DNA from: Agapetus fuscipes
Taxonomy: Eukaryota; Arthropoda; Insecta; Trichoptera; Glossosomatidae
DNA: 64,000 bases
Reading direction: 5' to 3'
Assembly (NCBI GenBank): GCA_951799405.1
Contig: OX637351.1
Span: 9,704,251-9,768,250, forward strand
The notes beneath the pieces are model-generated. The model made no database searches. It was not told where the DNA came from and saw only the letters and a list, made by a program, of their open reading frames with translations. The position numbers were made by a program, and so were the translations under genes. Below, one piece after another: positions 11,301 to 44,470 of the stretch. Each line of letters begins with the position of its first letter. The first letter of the stretch is position 1.

Positions 11301-13432
11301 CCTCGGCCACAGCATGGGCGGCTTCCTGGCTGCCGCCTACTCCATCCAGCACCCTGACAGGGTCTCCCACCTCATCCTGGCCGACCCCTGGGGCTTCCCG
11401 GAGAGACCGACCAACGTTGCCGAGCGATATCAGTTGCCGTTGTGGGTGCGAGCCGTTGGCCTGGCCGTGCAGCCGCTGAATCCCTTGTGGGCCCTGCGCG
11501 CGGCTGGCCCGTGGGGACAGTGGATGGTGCAGAAGGCCAGGCCGGATCTCATCAGGAAGTTCTCGGCCGTTGTGCCGGATGCGGAGACCGTTGTCCCGCA
11601 GTATATTCATCAGTGTAATTCACAGACACCAAGGTAAATAACCTTTACTTAGCTTTAAATAAGCAGTAAAGAAATGAAATAAATTCTGTCGTGTTCTAAA
11701 ATTAAAAGAAAAAAAAATGCTTTTATTTCCTCACCTGAAACATATTCCGCAGGTGTAAGTGCTTATTTTTTTGTATTATGTTGTATTTATGGACATTCCT
11801 GCAAGAAGGCCCGCACTGTTTTTGGAGACAGGGCATTCAAGTCAGCCGCTCCAATGACTTGGAATGCTATTCCCGCCTCACTGAGGGAACTGGATTTGGA
11901 GAGACTGTTCAAAAGACGTCTCAAGATTCGCCTCTTCGTCCGATCATATGGACAAGCGTCTTCGCAATGACACACTGTCATAAGAGGCGCTATATAGATT
12001 TTGTACTTCATGGTCCCATGTTGTTGTGTTGCAGTGGGGAGAGTGCCTTCCACGCCATGATGCACGGCTTTGGCTGGGCCAAGCACCCCATCTGCCGGCG
12101 CCTGCACGACCTGCGGCCCAGCCTCCCCGTCACGCTGCTGTTTGGCTCCCGCTCCTGGGTGGACAACCTTAGCGGGGACATCTTCAGGCAGAGCCGGCCC
12201 GACTCCTCCTACGTCAATGTGCAGGTACAAGAAGCAATTCCTCATCTACTTACAAAAACAAGATAAGTTAAACAACGTCAGGAGTAACAAATGAAGGGGA
12301 ATATTATAGGAGGCCAGGGCTGGAAGTCTCATCACCACGGTAATTCTCACCTACCAAATATTGGTAATATTTCCTGGCCAAGCACAAAAAATATACTATT
12401 TACATTTTCAAATATGCTCTTCCGGTTGAAAATTTCATAAAACCTTTTCCAAAGACCAGTTACTAAAGGTTCATCCAGTCTTACAGCAACTGGATCTTGC
12501 TTGAGTATTGATGCGATGACCAAGCTCGTAAACAACACCTCTGCGGCACTACAACAAGTGTCATAGAGCCCTAGAGTCTCTGAAATCTAGAGCGATCTGC
12601 ACAGGATTTCTTAAATATATAACAGTTAAATATCCATGTTAGACTTATTTCAGAGTTTTATACTCAGAGTCACAGGGTGTTGGGCGACGACATCAGAGCA
12701 GCTTTTCTATACACGGAATAAACCATTTTCTCATCCACGGTTGCAGTCTTCATGCACACACAACCTGCAGCTCTCCAACAGGGTAGGACTGTCAATTTAA
12801 CCGTTGATGACTGTGTGAGAGAGCACCATAAGGGATCTTCTGAATCTTGAACAAATTAGATAGTGTCACGAACTTGATATACGTACGTGCGTCTGTACAC
12901 ATATACATACTCGTAGTGTGACAAACATGAAATCACAGTGCTTACGTTCACGTATACATGTAAGGTAGAGTCATCTGGAAGTACTCCGTGATTGTGTTAG
13001 TGCATAACGTTCTGGTGGGAGAATAATCTAGGGAATACGAGAAAGGCCCCTCTGGTACCCAATATAAGGGATTGAAGAGGCAGTCGCATAGAGCAATTTA
13101 CATTTGAAAGACCAATTAATAGTGATTGTAAAATTGTGAACGAAATTGTTCAAAATAAATTCTGTAAAAATAAATCCTTGCATTTTAATTAAAAAGAGAA
13201 CCCAGCAAAAACGTAACAATAGCAATTTTGACATTATTGATGTATTGTTTTATATGTGCAGATAATATCGGGGGCCGGCCACCACGTGTACCTGGACAAG
13301 CCTGAGGTCTTCAACAAGCATGTGGCAGACGCGTGCCAGGTCTCCCAGGTGGAGGGGGAAGACATCAAGGACACGAAGGAAGCACTGGTGGAGGAAAAGG
13401 ATGCCAAGAACACAGTCAAAGCTGACAGCTAA
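5314..13432 (+). CDS. Alpha/beta hydrolase of the ABHD4/ABHD5 (pummelig) group, 5' end missing
   Basis: Spliced exons: 5314-5393, 10209-10415, 11186-11633, 12035-12224, 13262-13432. All junctions are GT-AG with matching phases, giving 364 visible residues and a stop. The group hydrolyses N-acyl phospholipids or acts as a lipid-droplet lipase co-activator or lysophosphatidic acid acyltransferase. Numbered from the first full visible codon, an oxyanion HG segment (L-H-G-L-G) lies in exon 2. The nucleophile elbow GHSMGG has Ser138, and exon 5 has the acyltransferase-type HX4D motif (H315...D320). In vertebrate ABHD5 the nucleophile serine is replaced, so the serine here favours a catalytic ABHD4-like enzyme. 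The visible part starts at the W-rich G-W-V-P-E-W segment. Relatives are about 340-350 aa, so only a short N-terminal exon should be missing; I could not locate it. Confidence 0.93.
5525..5785 (+). repeat. Family C repeat
   Basis: Near complete, from TTCCTTGATTTATAGG to CAGCTTAGATTTAGACTTAGATT. It lies in the long first visible ABHD intron. Confidence 0.8.
5786..5990 (+). mobile_element. Family A SINE, 3' portion only
   Basis: Starts at CAAACCCAAAATAAAATACCGG and follows the family A body to the GCGACCCC...GGGGTCAACGCAG region. The tRNA-like head is absent, replaced by the abutting family C copy. Confidence 0.65.
6048..6270 (+). repeat. Family C repeat
   Basis: Runs from GGCTGACCACCCCCATACTG to TTGCAACTTAGATTATGA, with moderate divergence. 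Confidence 0.7.
6862..6891 (-). ncRNA. Hammerhead-ribozyme-like motif, sense copy of the Penelope-like element
   Basis: Minus strand: CTGAGGA, one extra base, a GGCC/GGCC stem with AAGA loop, then GAAA and CCGGTC. This matches the core order CUGANGA - stem II - GAAA - stem III - UH. Stem III would be only two pairs. Flanks can form a partial stem I (AGTT with AACT, plus an adjacent pair). Confidence 0.5.
7855..7884 (+). ncRNA. Hammerhead-ribozyme-like motif, inverted-arm copy
   Basis: Plus-strand mirror of the motif at 6862-6891, with the same core and the same one-base bulge between CTGAGGA and stem II. Confidence 0.5.
8125..8915. other. AT-rich intron sequence with a C-homopolymer
   Basis: No gene or dated repeat is seen. 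A run of about 16 C lies near 8779-8795. Confidence 0.5.
8918..9025 (+). repeat. Short tandem repeat of a GTAGAAATTGGTATTTACAAG unit
   Basis: TGTAGAAATTGGTATTTAC occurs three times within about 110 bp. The first and third copies continue into AAGAACGACACCCC. The array abuts the family C copy that starts at about 9029. Confidence 0.7.
9029..9222 (+). repeat. Family C repeat
   Basis: From AATGCCAATGTCACCCCTG to CTTGCAACTTAGATTATAGATTAGATTATAG. Confidence 0.75.
9490..9736 (-). repeat. Family C repeat
   Basis: Near full-length minus-strand copy ending at CCAACCTATAAGTCAAGGAA. Confidence 0.8.
9850..10105 (+). repeat. Family C repeat
   Basis: Near full-length, from GGTTCCTTGACTTATAGG to TTGCAACTTAGATTAGATTGG. 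It lies about 100 bp upstream of ABHD exon 2. Confidence 0.8.
10105..10173 (-). mobile_element. Family B SINE head fragment
   Basis: The inverse of the family B tRNA-like head is visible (ACCACTAGACTACGGAC, and CCTTCCATTTAC). Only about 70 bp remain, 36 bp before the exon 2 acceptor boundary. Confidence 0.6.
10209..10415 (+). CDS. ABHD exon 2
   Basis: Acceptor GTGCTTCCAG, donor CTAG|GTAACT. It contains the oxyanion-side L-H-G-L-G-A-G segment and ends in D-L-L-G. Its last 70 bp and the donor are the template for the tandem array that follows. Confidence 0.92.
10344..10805 (+). repeat. 86 bp tandem array of the exon 2 end and splice donor
   Basis: The GGCCATGTGGGTGATGAACC block recurs at 10349, 10435, 10521, 10607, 10693 and 10784. 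The first copy is the exon itself; the others lie in the intron. Spacing is 86 bp, with a 5 bp GATCT insertion before the last, partial copy. Most copies keep CTAGGTA(A/C)C, so the donor is repeated; the fifth has CTAGTTAAC and loses its GT. Since 86 is not a multiple of three, extra copies cannot join in frame as simple exon extensions. Confidence 0.95.
10825..10900 (+). mobile_element. LINE 3' terminal fragment with (ATC)n tail
   Basis: AGCGCCCTTGGAGTGACATT...ACGGCGCTGATAAA followed by ATCATCATCATC matches the 3' end of the L2/CR1-like element at 18865-19196. Confidence 0.65.
11186..11633 (+). CDS. ABHD exon 3 with the catalytic serine
   Basis: Acceptor CATTTGCAG, donor CCAAG|GTAAAT. It encodes G-F-G-R-S-S-R-P, the GHSMGG nucleophile elbow and the segment P-W-G-F-P-E-R. 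It ends in phase 2, and the joining codon is serine. Confidence 0.93.
11800..12000 (+). mobile_element. LINE 3' end fragment, L2/CR1-like
   Basis: The open segment has the C-terminal LINE pattern F-G-D-R-A-F, then A-P-M-T-W-N-A-I-P, then F-K-R-R-L-K. It is followed by AAGAGGCGCTATATAG, the GCGC-containing 3' terminus of this lineage. It lies wholly inside ABHD intron 3. Confidence 0.7.
12035..12224 (+). CDS. ABHD exon 4
   Basis: Acceptor GTGTTGCAG, donor GTGCAG|GTACAA. It encodes S-G-E-S-A-F-H-A-M-M and the strand L-P-V-T-L-L-F-G-S-R-S-W-V, where the catalytic acid of the fold is expected. Confidence 0.92.
12311..12350 (+). repeat. End of the GGGCTGGAAGTCTCATCA element family
   Basis: Matches the left terminus of the element at 923. 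No partner end was found nearby. Confidence 0.5.
12352..12545 (+). mobile_element. Family B SINE, body part
   Basis: Matches the family B body from AGCACAAAAAATATAC through TTTTCAAATATGCTCTTC to the GGTTCATCCAG...TACAGCAACTGG region. The tRNA-like head is gone. Confidence 0.65.
13262..13432 (+). CDS. ABHD exon 5, C-terminus and stop
   Basis: Acceptor TATATGTGCAG. It opens with I-I-S-G-A-G, then the catalytic His in H-H-V-Y-L-D (HX4D), and ends with a charged K/E/D-rich tail before TAA. The tail, from about V-E-G-E-D-I-K onward, looks longer than in vertebrate ABHD4/5. Confidence 0.93.
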   Translation: MISGAGHHVYLDKPEVFNKHVADACQVSQVEGEDIKDTKEALVEEKDAKNTVKADS

Positions 13433-13788
13433 CCTACATGTGATGCACACATACATGTACAATCATAATCATAATGCAATGTTCAGTATCCAGAGAACGA
13501 GTTGCATGTTTAGCAAAACTTGAGTAAAGTAAAAGTTTACGGAAATATTTAAACTTCAATTTCAGTACCCTGGGTACTAGTTGCATGTTTAGCATACGCT
13601 TAAATACTTTCCAACACATAACTTTAAACATGCAACTCGTACTCGGGGTACTGAAACCTTCACAACACAAACTATTAATAACATCCTCATTCCAAACACA
13701 TCACTTTGCCCCCCATATGCACCCTCCCCTTCTATAGATAATTATTTACCATGCTTTTGAATTTTTTTGTGATAGTTATATTTTGCAC

Positions 13789-13824
13789 CTGAAGATGGGA
13801 TGTTCTGCGATCCCGAAACTGGTC
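13789..13824 (+). ncRNA. Hammerhead-ribozyme-like motif
   Basis: CTGAAGA, one extra base, stem II GGGAT/ATCCC with an 8-nt loop, GAAA, then CTGGTC. A six-pair stem I forms between 13783-13788 (TTGCAC) and 13825-13830 (GTGTAA). Stem III is minimal, as known for Penelope-associated hammerheads. The extra base after CTGAAGA departs from the canonical core. Confidence 0.55.
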
Positions 13825-13835
13825 GTGTAATAAAT

Positions 13836-13990
13836 AAAATAAAACTCACTGTGAACTGTAACAAGGAAATAAAACTCACTGTGAACTGTAACAAGGAAAT
13901 AAAACTCACTGTGAACTGTAACAAGGAAATAAAACTCACTGTGAACTACATGTAACAAGGAAATAAAACTCACTGTGAACTGTAACAAAA
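13836..13990 (+). repeat. 30 bp tandem repeat, about five copies
   Basis: Unit AATAAAACTCACTGTGAACT plus GTAACAAGGA, period exactly 30 bp for the first copies. One copy has a 4 bp insertion (ACTACATGTAAC). It directly follows the hammerhead-like motif, and each unit supplies an AATAAA. Confidence 0.85.
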
Positions 13991-14452
13991 AAATTTTACT
14001 TTTTCAATCTACTGAAACTGAAGTTTAAATATTTCCGTAAGCTTTTACTTTACTCAAGTTTTGCTAAACATGCAACTCGTACTCGGGGTACTGGGCAGTT
14101 TAATAATTTAAGTAACAATTGTTTCTTTTTTCATTGTGAATGAACGGGATGCCGTAGGAAATAAGTGCGAGTATGCCACCATATACCTCATCTAGCTTTT
14201 ATCAATGTTCATAATTCTAGGATCATCCGGTGAAAGATTTAATTCTGAATACACTTCAGAAGCAAATATCTGTTTACAAATTAAAATTAATGTTAATTTT
14301 TGAGTATTCGACGAACCATTGTGGCAGAACTTAAATACATTATTCTCTATGTTACTTGGCCTCATAGTCAATGTCATCAGAATGTCATAAGGATGAATGT
14401 CAAATAGTCAAGATGTGTAATTAATAAAGGGTCATTTTAATTTATAAATATA

Positions 14453-14777
14453 GACAGTTAAAATGTAATTGGGCATAAGCGACGAAAACTAAATTGTTCA
14501 AGAGAGCAGTTTAAAGTTTGAGTTTTTTTTAAACATAATATCGTTAAAATAAAAACAGCTCTAAAATTACAAAAAGTAAAGGCATTTATTGTCATTCCTA
14601 TTAATTTGTTCAGTTGTTTGCTTAGGCGTAAACAACAAAAAAACCATCGTAGAGCTATGGGAGTGAGCGCATTAGAAAGAGCGGAAAATAAAAATAAAGT
14701 AGGATAGCATTCATAATACTTTCTAATAACTCATTTTTGACCAAACGTCTCTTATGCCTTATTTCCTTGTAACCGTC
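14453..14777. mobile_element. Terminal-inverted-repeat MITE, unsplit copy
   Basis: The ends GACAGTTA...GGGCATAAGCGAC and CTTATGCCTTATTTCC...TAACCGTC are inverse. It is the reverse-oriented partner of the split element at 6472-8124 and shares its interior (GAGAGCAGTTTAAAGTTTG; TAGAGCTATGGGAGTGAG). Confidence 0.8.
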
Positions 14778-15134
14778 GACATGAAACTTCAGTTTATATT
14801 TTGCCTCGGATAGCTGTTTCTTCAGCTACTAGAAGTCTGGCGTTAGGGTGTGTTGTTTCTTTATAGCTTAGTGAACTAACACTGAATGGAAAGGACCAAC
14901 TTACTTGAGAATCATGTAGGTAGATTTTTTTGTTCAGCTCTTGTCTTAGTTTGGTTTTGTTCAGCTAGTTTTGAAGAAACACACCCTGAGTGTTCATATT
15001 AGTTACTGCTATGGCAGCTTGTGAGATTATTTTTAGTTATAAATGTTCTAGAAAGATTGGTTGTTGCAAGCAAAGTTAATCCTACCTTAATTGCAATTAC
15101 TAACCTGCTTGTATAATTGCACCCAAAAAAGAAA

Positions 15135-15618
15135 AACAACAAAATGCCCATCGACACAATGTCCACGCGACATAATGTTCACGCAACAAAATGTCCACGG
15201 ACACAATATATATATATATTACATGATTTTAAATACATTTTTTCGGTGGTCTTTATTTATTTTATATAAAGACGCCAACAGAACAAAAGAATTGCACGTA
15301 AACAAAACACATAATTATCTCCAATGCTCCAATAATAGGCATCTATCGCATATACATTTTAACAATATGAATGTTGTGAACAGCTAAAGTACAATGAGTA
15401 GGTATAGCGGCATTAGCGGGAGTAGGTATATATGAGTATTGCACGCTATATTAGACGCTATGCTTGAACACACACACACTTACAAGTGCGGCCACACGCA
15501 CTAACAGGATATAAAACCAAAATTATCAATCTCAACAAAAATGACCCCTTATTGCATTATGTCGAGTGAACATTTTGTCGGACATTTTGTCATGTGGACA
15601 TTTTGTCACATGGTCGCC
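15135..15618. repeat. Inverted pair of ACAAAATGTCCAC-type blocks
   Basis: 15150-15210 carries serial GACACAATGTCCACGCGACA-like units; 15560-15615 carries their inverse (ACATTTTGTCGGACATTTTG). This is probably a small palindromic DNA element. Its borders are unclear. Confidence 0.5.
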
Positions 15619-16089
15619 ATCCTCTTGTTTAACGCAGTGCCTTGTCGTGCCAGCCATGAGTTACTTCAAATACTAAAATTATGGTTTTCTAAGATGTTGC
15701 TCAGGAAGGTGTATGTCTTATGAGTTTATCTGTTCTATCTAATATGTGACTTACAGCCCTCTCCTCTCTTCCTCGTCTCGAAACAACCAGCCTTTGGTAA
15801 AATTAGACAATCTGTGTTGTAACTCAGTGTGGAGTTTTAATTGTTGTTCAGCCCTTGAGGTGTGACTCACATAAGGATAATTGTAAATATTTTATAATAT
15901 TTATTACACAATAAAAGAGACAGTTTTTTTTATAAAAGTGTGTTGTTTTATTTAAAAATATAGTTTTTTTTTTCAAATTAATGTTAAAGCCTAGTAACTA
16001 AACAACTAACACAGGGAAGTGGATTATGATTAAACATAACACTCGGAATAGTTAGGTTTAGGTTGGAATTACGGTCGTTCGACATATTT

Positions 16090-16362
16090 ACAGTAATTAT
16101 AATTACACAGTTAATATATATTTATTTGATCGGATATCACACGCACCGTTATAAGAGGACTTACATTATTCTCGACGTTTCGTTAGCGACGTAGCTAACG
16201 TCTTCAGGAGACACCTTCTCTATATCCTCAGTCATCATGCAGAGATGGTGTCTTCTGAAGACGTTAGCTACGTCGAGAATAATGTAAGTTCTCTTATAAC
16301 GGTTTGTGTGATATCCGATCAAAAAAAAAATATTAACTGTTTAGTTATAATTATTGTAAATA
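16090..16362. mobile_element. Palindromic Penelope-type terminal repeat
   Basis: Arms at 16090-16200 and 16254-16362 are inverse (GATCGGATATCACAC; CGAGAATAATGTAAGT). The left arm, read on the minus strand, holds a complete hammerhead-like motif. The right arm has lost the segment between two GTCG repeats, which removes the stem II 3' strand and GAAAC. Confidence 0.65.
16174..16207 (-). ncRNA. Hammerhead-ribozyme-like motif
   Basis: Minus strand: CTGAAGA, one extra base, stem II GTTAGC/GCTAAC with a 6-nt loop, GAAA, C, GTC. Stem I pairs TCTC with GAGA directly flanking the core. Stem III is a single pair. Confidence 0.5.
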
Positions 16363-16419
16363 TTAAAACTCGGAATTTTAGAAAGACAAAGACAAAAACA
16401 ATAAAGAGCAGATGCCCAC

Positions 16420-16690
16420 AGGGCGCTCTGTGAGATGACGCCACCGTAGCTTGCAGAGCTCTTCAAGAAAAGTGGATGGAAGAGAAGATTGACTTTGCAC
16501 TCTGCCTAAGTGAGACTTGGTGCAAGTCTTCCGCAGTGTTTGCTGAACAGGATGGATGCAATTTCCACCTGCGGTTCCAGAGATGGCCAACAGCAGTCAC
16601 TTCAAGAAACGTCTCAAGACCAATCTGATCTGTTTACCTGATATTTAGGAGTGCCCTTGGGGTGACAATGTCACAAAACGCACATAAAAA
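16420..16690 (+). mobile_element. LINE 3' end fragment, L2/CR1-like (degraded)
   Basis: AAGAAACGTCTCAAGACC followed by AGTGCCCTTGGGGTGACA resembles the C-terminal coding end and 3' tail of the elements at 11800 and 18865. Confidence 0.5.
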
Positions 16691-16702
16691 GTCAATATAC
16701 AA

Positions 16703-16832
16703 AGTCAATGTATGCAAAAGGTGATGGATTTGAATGAATTGAAAGAGGTATGTAAGGATAGGAAGAAATAGAGGCAACTCTGCAGAGGCTATGGCCACCC
16801 CTAGCGGAATGGCGACAGAGTTACAGTAACTG
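16703..16832 (+). mobile_element. LINE 3' end, RTE-like family
   Basis: Encodes the family C-terminus (V-C-K-D-R-K-K), here with a stop in place of the following Trp. The tail GGCCACCCCTAGCGGAATGG and CAGAGTTACAGTAACTGG follow. Confidence 0.65.
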
Positions 16833-17022
16833 GTTCACCATCATTGATTAATGAATAACACTTGTTTAAAACAAGATTTTCAATTGAAGAAATACCTTTC
16901 TGTCCCGTTTTCTGATTGTAACTGAGAAGTATCGTTCCACTTTGGTTGCTTAACTACTGCTCTAGAATACTTCAGACCAAGCTTCTGAATGGGGAGAATG
17001 ATACACACAGGATTTTAGTTGG

Positions 17023-17091
17023 AGTTAGGGTGCAGGGACAGGAGGAGTCAGGGTGCAGGGACAGGAGGAGTTAGGGTGCAGGGACAGGAGG
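17023..17091. repeat. 23 bp minisatellite, three copies, just beyond the MCM4 stop
   Basis: AGT(T/C)AGGGTGCAGGGACAGGAGG occurs at 17023, 17046 and 17069. It starts 9 bp past the MCM4 stop codon on the minus strand, so it should be in the 3'UTR. Confidence 0.85.
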
Positions 17092-17099
17092 CGCAGCAT

Positions 17100-41111
<24,012 letters not shown>

Positions 41112-41217
41112 TCTACACAGTAGCTGTAGAAAACAACAAATAAACCTTAAATATTCACGTTTCAAAGACACCTATGACACAGAAAAGTTTCGATTGAGTA
41201 GCTGTCATTTGGAATGA

Positions 41218-41231
41218 AAAGCGCGCGAAAT
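41218..41231 (-). promoter_or_regulatory. E2F/DP-type site upstream of MCM4
   Basis: TTTCGCGCGCTTTC holds two overlapping matches, on opposite strands, to the E2F consensus TTTSSCGC. It lies about 110 bp before the MCM4 ATG. MCM genes are established E2F targets at the G1/S transition. The function of this site is inferred. Confidence 0.65.
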
Positions 41232-41574
41232 CCTCTGTATTCTCTGTACTGCATACCATAGAGCTCCGTACAATTTGGCTAATTTGGGAAACGTCATGCT
41301 GATTGGAAAAAAAAATGTTGGAAAGTTAGTTTTATGATATATTATATATTTGAATTAAATAAAATTAAAAAAATATAAATTTGAGTATTTGGTAAAAGTG
41401 GTTGTTTTTTCAACCTCGGATAGCGAATCTACTGATCCTTCTGTTTCTAGTTTCTTGTATGCTTAATATATTGTGCTCGACACTGTGCTCGACATCTATA
41501 CTTTATTAAGTTGGCGTGCCTGCTATAATATTTGTGGGGTAATTTTCCCGTCAGCTGACCACACCGTTCCAGTC

Positions 41575-41699
41575 AGTTTTAGAAAAAGTTGCGAGCCGAG
41601 TGGGTGTCGCCGCCGGTGCAAATGTAAAATTATTTAGTTTTAGCATGTGAATTATTTGTTTGTTTTGGGCGTCCCAGGACCACCATCATCCATCGAGAC
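41575..41699 (+). other. Candidate non-coding first exon, divergent from MCM4
   Basis: An arthropod initiator match TCAGTT (41573-41578) is followed about 120 bp later by a good splice donor, GAGAC|GTGAGT. It could start the wech transcript, which has a 5'UTR acceptor at 59489, through an 18 kb intron. No transcript evidence is available here. Confidence 0.3.
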
Positions 41700-42103
41700 G
41701 TGAGTACCTGGTTTATTTGTCTCGTAATGGCGTACTAGCATTGTATTTGTTGGGAATTCGTGGGCGCGGGCGTGTTCCAGGCGTTTTGCGTTAGGGCAGT
41801 CCGCGCAGCCGTACGCGCTTCGTGTTGAGGAAGCCATGGGATATCGCTCTAGCCGGCTTACGTGACTATTTCACTTTTCTGGAATAGAACCTCTAACTCC
41901 AGGCGCCGCGTCTGCCTCATATCTTTCCACATGTGCCTTTATTTGTTAAGCTTTTCCTGGAATATAAACAAAAAAATCATCGACCCCCTTTACACACTTT
42001 GTTGTATTTAGCTAAATATATCGTGTACCATTTTTATTACAACCAACCTAATAACGTGCATATTATTTATTTCTGATAATTTTTCAATCATAAAGTCATA
42101 GTC

Positions 42104-43010
42104 ATGGACAAGTGTGTTCGAGATGCTAGACTTGATGATTGTGGATTAATGATAGGAGAGAGCAAAGTGAGTGTTCTACTGTATGCGGATGATGCTGTTC
42201 TTGTATCGGACTCAGCAGTAGAATTGCAAACGATGCTCTCTAGATTGAACGAAGCTCTGCTAGGTAATTATTTGAAATTGAATGCAAGTAAGACGAAAGT
42301 TTTGATTTTTGAAAGAAATGAAGAAAATACGAACTACGAATTTAGAATAAACGGAATGAATGTTGATGTGGTAAATGAGTTTGTATACTTGGGAAGTAAG
42401 TTTGAGAAAGATGGAAGAATGACAGGTGAACTTGAAAGAAGAGTAATGAAGGGCAGGTGTGTACTGGGTGCCACAGCTTGTATCGCCAAAAATCAAAACA
42501 TTTCTAAAAATGCTCGATTGGCGGTACGCAGTGGCATACTTTTACCCACCTTGATGTATGGAAGCGAGGCCTGGACGGTGAATGAAAGTGAAATTAGTAA
42601 AGTCCATACTGTTGAAATGGACTTTCTAAGAAGTATGATTGGGAAAAAACGGAGTGACAGGGTGAGGAATGATTTTGTAAGAAAAGAATGTGGTGCAAAA
42701 GAAAGTGTGAAAGTGAAGATTAAAAGAAGTTTGTTAAGATGGTTTGGGCATATGGAGAGAATGAATGAGGAAAGACTGACGAAGAAAGTATATGTTGGTA
42801 GAATAGATGGATGTCGTGGTAGAGGAAGACCGAGAAAGGTATGGATGGACCAAATATCCGAAATTGCGAATGAATGGAATATCCAGAGTCATAATAAAAG
42901 AAGAGCTTGTATGAAGAAGGTTATGACTCTGGAGGAAATGAAAGAAGTATGCAAGGATAGAAAGAAATGGCGGTTGATCTGTGATGTTGGCGGCTAGGGT
43001 TTGTTAAAGT
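42104..43010 (+). mobile_element. RTE-like LINE, C-terminal half of the reverse transcriptase
   Basis: A 297-residue open segment starts just before the active-site loop (Y27-A-D-D30). It shows F-V-Y-L-G-S, L-M-Y-G-S-E-A-W and G-R-G-R-P-R-K-V-W, and ends in the V-C-K-D-R-K-K-W-R block. It is 5' truncated, with no stop or frameshift visible, so it is probably a young insertion. It is the best copy of the family whose tails lie at 2570, 16703, 52380, 55780 and 57129. Confidence 0.85.
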
Positions 43011-43099
43011 GAATTTGGTTTTATGATTTAGTTTTTTATGTCCATGTATATATTGTTATTTTTATTCTTTGATTTTAAAAAATGTAATTTGTCATGTAT

Positions 43100-43355
43100 G
43101 TTCCTTGACTTATAGGTTGTTATGCGGCTGACCACCCATAATATAAAAATTGGTTCACTTTGCCAATGTCACCCCTGTTTCAGGGAAGGACGGCAAGAGT
43201 TGCAAGGCTTATGTTCATTTGAGATTGGGTTTTTATATTGTAGGTCCACATGCGGCATGTGTTAGCGCGAAATTATACATATCTGCTTGTGGGAATGCAT
43301 TTAGTATAAATCTTAAATGATATATATCTTTGCAGCTTAGATTAGATTAGATTAG
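43100..43355 (+). repeat. Family C repeat
   Basis: Complete from TTCCTTGACTTATAGGTTG to a GCTTAGATTAGATTAGATTAG tail. Confidence 0.85.
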
Positions 43356-43484
43356 ATAAAGAAAACCCAGGTTGCTAAGGATTCTGATGTCCTGTTGCTA
43401 CTATTGTTGATAGTTTTGTTTTCAATGTTTTGGTGGAAATATTGATTATTTTTTTCTATATTCACGAAGTCAGGTCAGGTAGAA

Positions 43485-43700
43485 TGCTTGCATTCCGTGC
43501 CAGAGGGATAAGGTTTAAACCCCGTCGAGGGTAATGTCTAAAATGCTTTCCCGTTTACGGTGTTCATTACAAACCCAACATATTAATACCTGCCGGGTGT
43601 ATTGTGGTCGCTTATTTGCTTTTCCTGCTTCCGAGGGGTAGACTTCTTATTTCTAGTGAAGACTGAGTAAACCTTTCCGGTACTTTAAACTTAGGATTTG
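43485..43700 (+). mobile_element. Family A SINE, diverged
   Basis: Keeps GTAGAATGCTTGCATTCCGTG and CCCGTTTACGGTGTTCATT; the rest is eroded. Confidence 0.5.
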
Positions 43701-43904
43701 AAATTCGAAACAGGAATAAAATAGTTAAGTTTTTTGCCTACAAGAATGATTACATTTCTACCTAGTAGGTAGTAATAATAAAAATACAAAACTCATAGCG
43801 AAAGTTGAATCACTTGAATAAGAATTACTAAATATTTCCTTTACTGTTGTGCACCATCAGGTTCCAGGTAGCCAATGTATGCATGTATTGTCCTACAACT
43901 TGCA

Positions 43905-44142
43905 AGTTGCAAAGATATGTATCATTTGAGATTCATATTAAATGCATTCCCACAAGCAGACACGCATTATTTCGCGCTCACACATGCCGCATGTGGACCT
44001 ACAATATAAAAACCCAATCTCAAATGAACATAAGCCCTGCAACTCTTGCCGACCTCCCCTGAAACAGGGGTGACATTCGCAAAGGGAACCATTTTTTACA
44101 GTATGGGTGGGTAGTCTCATACCAACCTACAAGTCAAGGAAT
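43905..44142 (-). repeat. Family C repeat
   Basis: Near complete minus-strand copy ending CCAACCTACAAGTCAAGGAA. Confidence 0.8.
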
Positions 44143-44276
44143 AATCATTATAGAAATTCTAGAAAAGAGAGACCTCTAGACGTTTGTAAGTTGCCTTCAA
44201 TAATGGAGGCGTATCTGAAATGTACTTACTATTGATTATAGCATTGAGTGCTGCTTGTATAATATATATTACTTCT

Positions 44277-44470
44277 ACGTTGGCATGAGGCTGACCACCC
44301 ATACTGTAAAAAATGGTTCACTTTGTCCATGTCGTCCCCCCTGTGTCAGGGAAGGTTGACAAAAGTTTCAGGGCTTATGTTTATTTGAGGTTTGGAGTTT
44401 ATTTGTAAGTACACATTCAGCATTTGTAAGCGCGAACTACACGTGTCTGTTTGTGGGCATGCATTTGACA
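44277..44470 (+). repeat. Family C repeat, 3' truncated
   Basis: From GTTGGCATGAGGCTGACCAC to GTTTGTGGGCATGCATTTG. Confidence 0.7.

Larger units (their letters stand above)
13485..14097. mobile_element. Inverted-repeat element (CAGTA...GAGTTGCATGTTTAGC ends) with nested inserts
   Basis: The left arm at 13485-13555 and right arm at 14010-14097 are inverse copies (GAGTTGCATGTTTAGCAAAA; ACTTTACTCAAGTTTTGC). A smaller hairpin of the same ends sits at 13564-13653. The same family recurs at 39170-40186. Between the arms lie a hammerhead-like motif and a 30 bp tandem array. Confidence 0.7.

Noticed and set aside
11104..11610. 168-codon minus-strand open frame
   Set aside because: Antisense shadow of GC-rich ABHD exon 3.
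11778..12266. 162-codon plus-strand open frame starting in the intron
   Set aside because: Joins a LINE fragment to ABHD exon 4 by chance. The exon has a proper acceptor at 12034.
43330..43360. Telomere-like TTAG repeats
   Set aside because: Short (TTAGA)n tails occur at every family C end; they are repeat tails, not TTAGG arrays.
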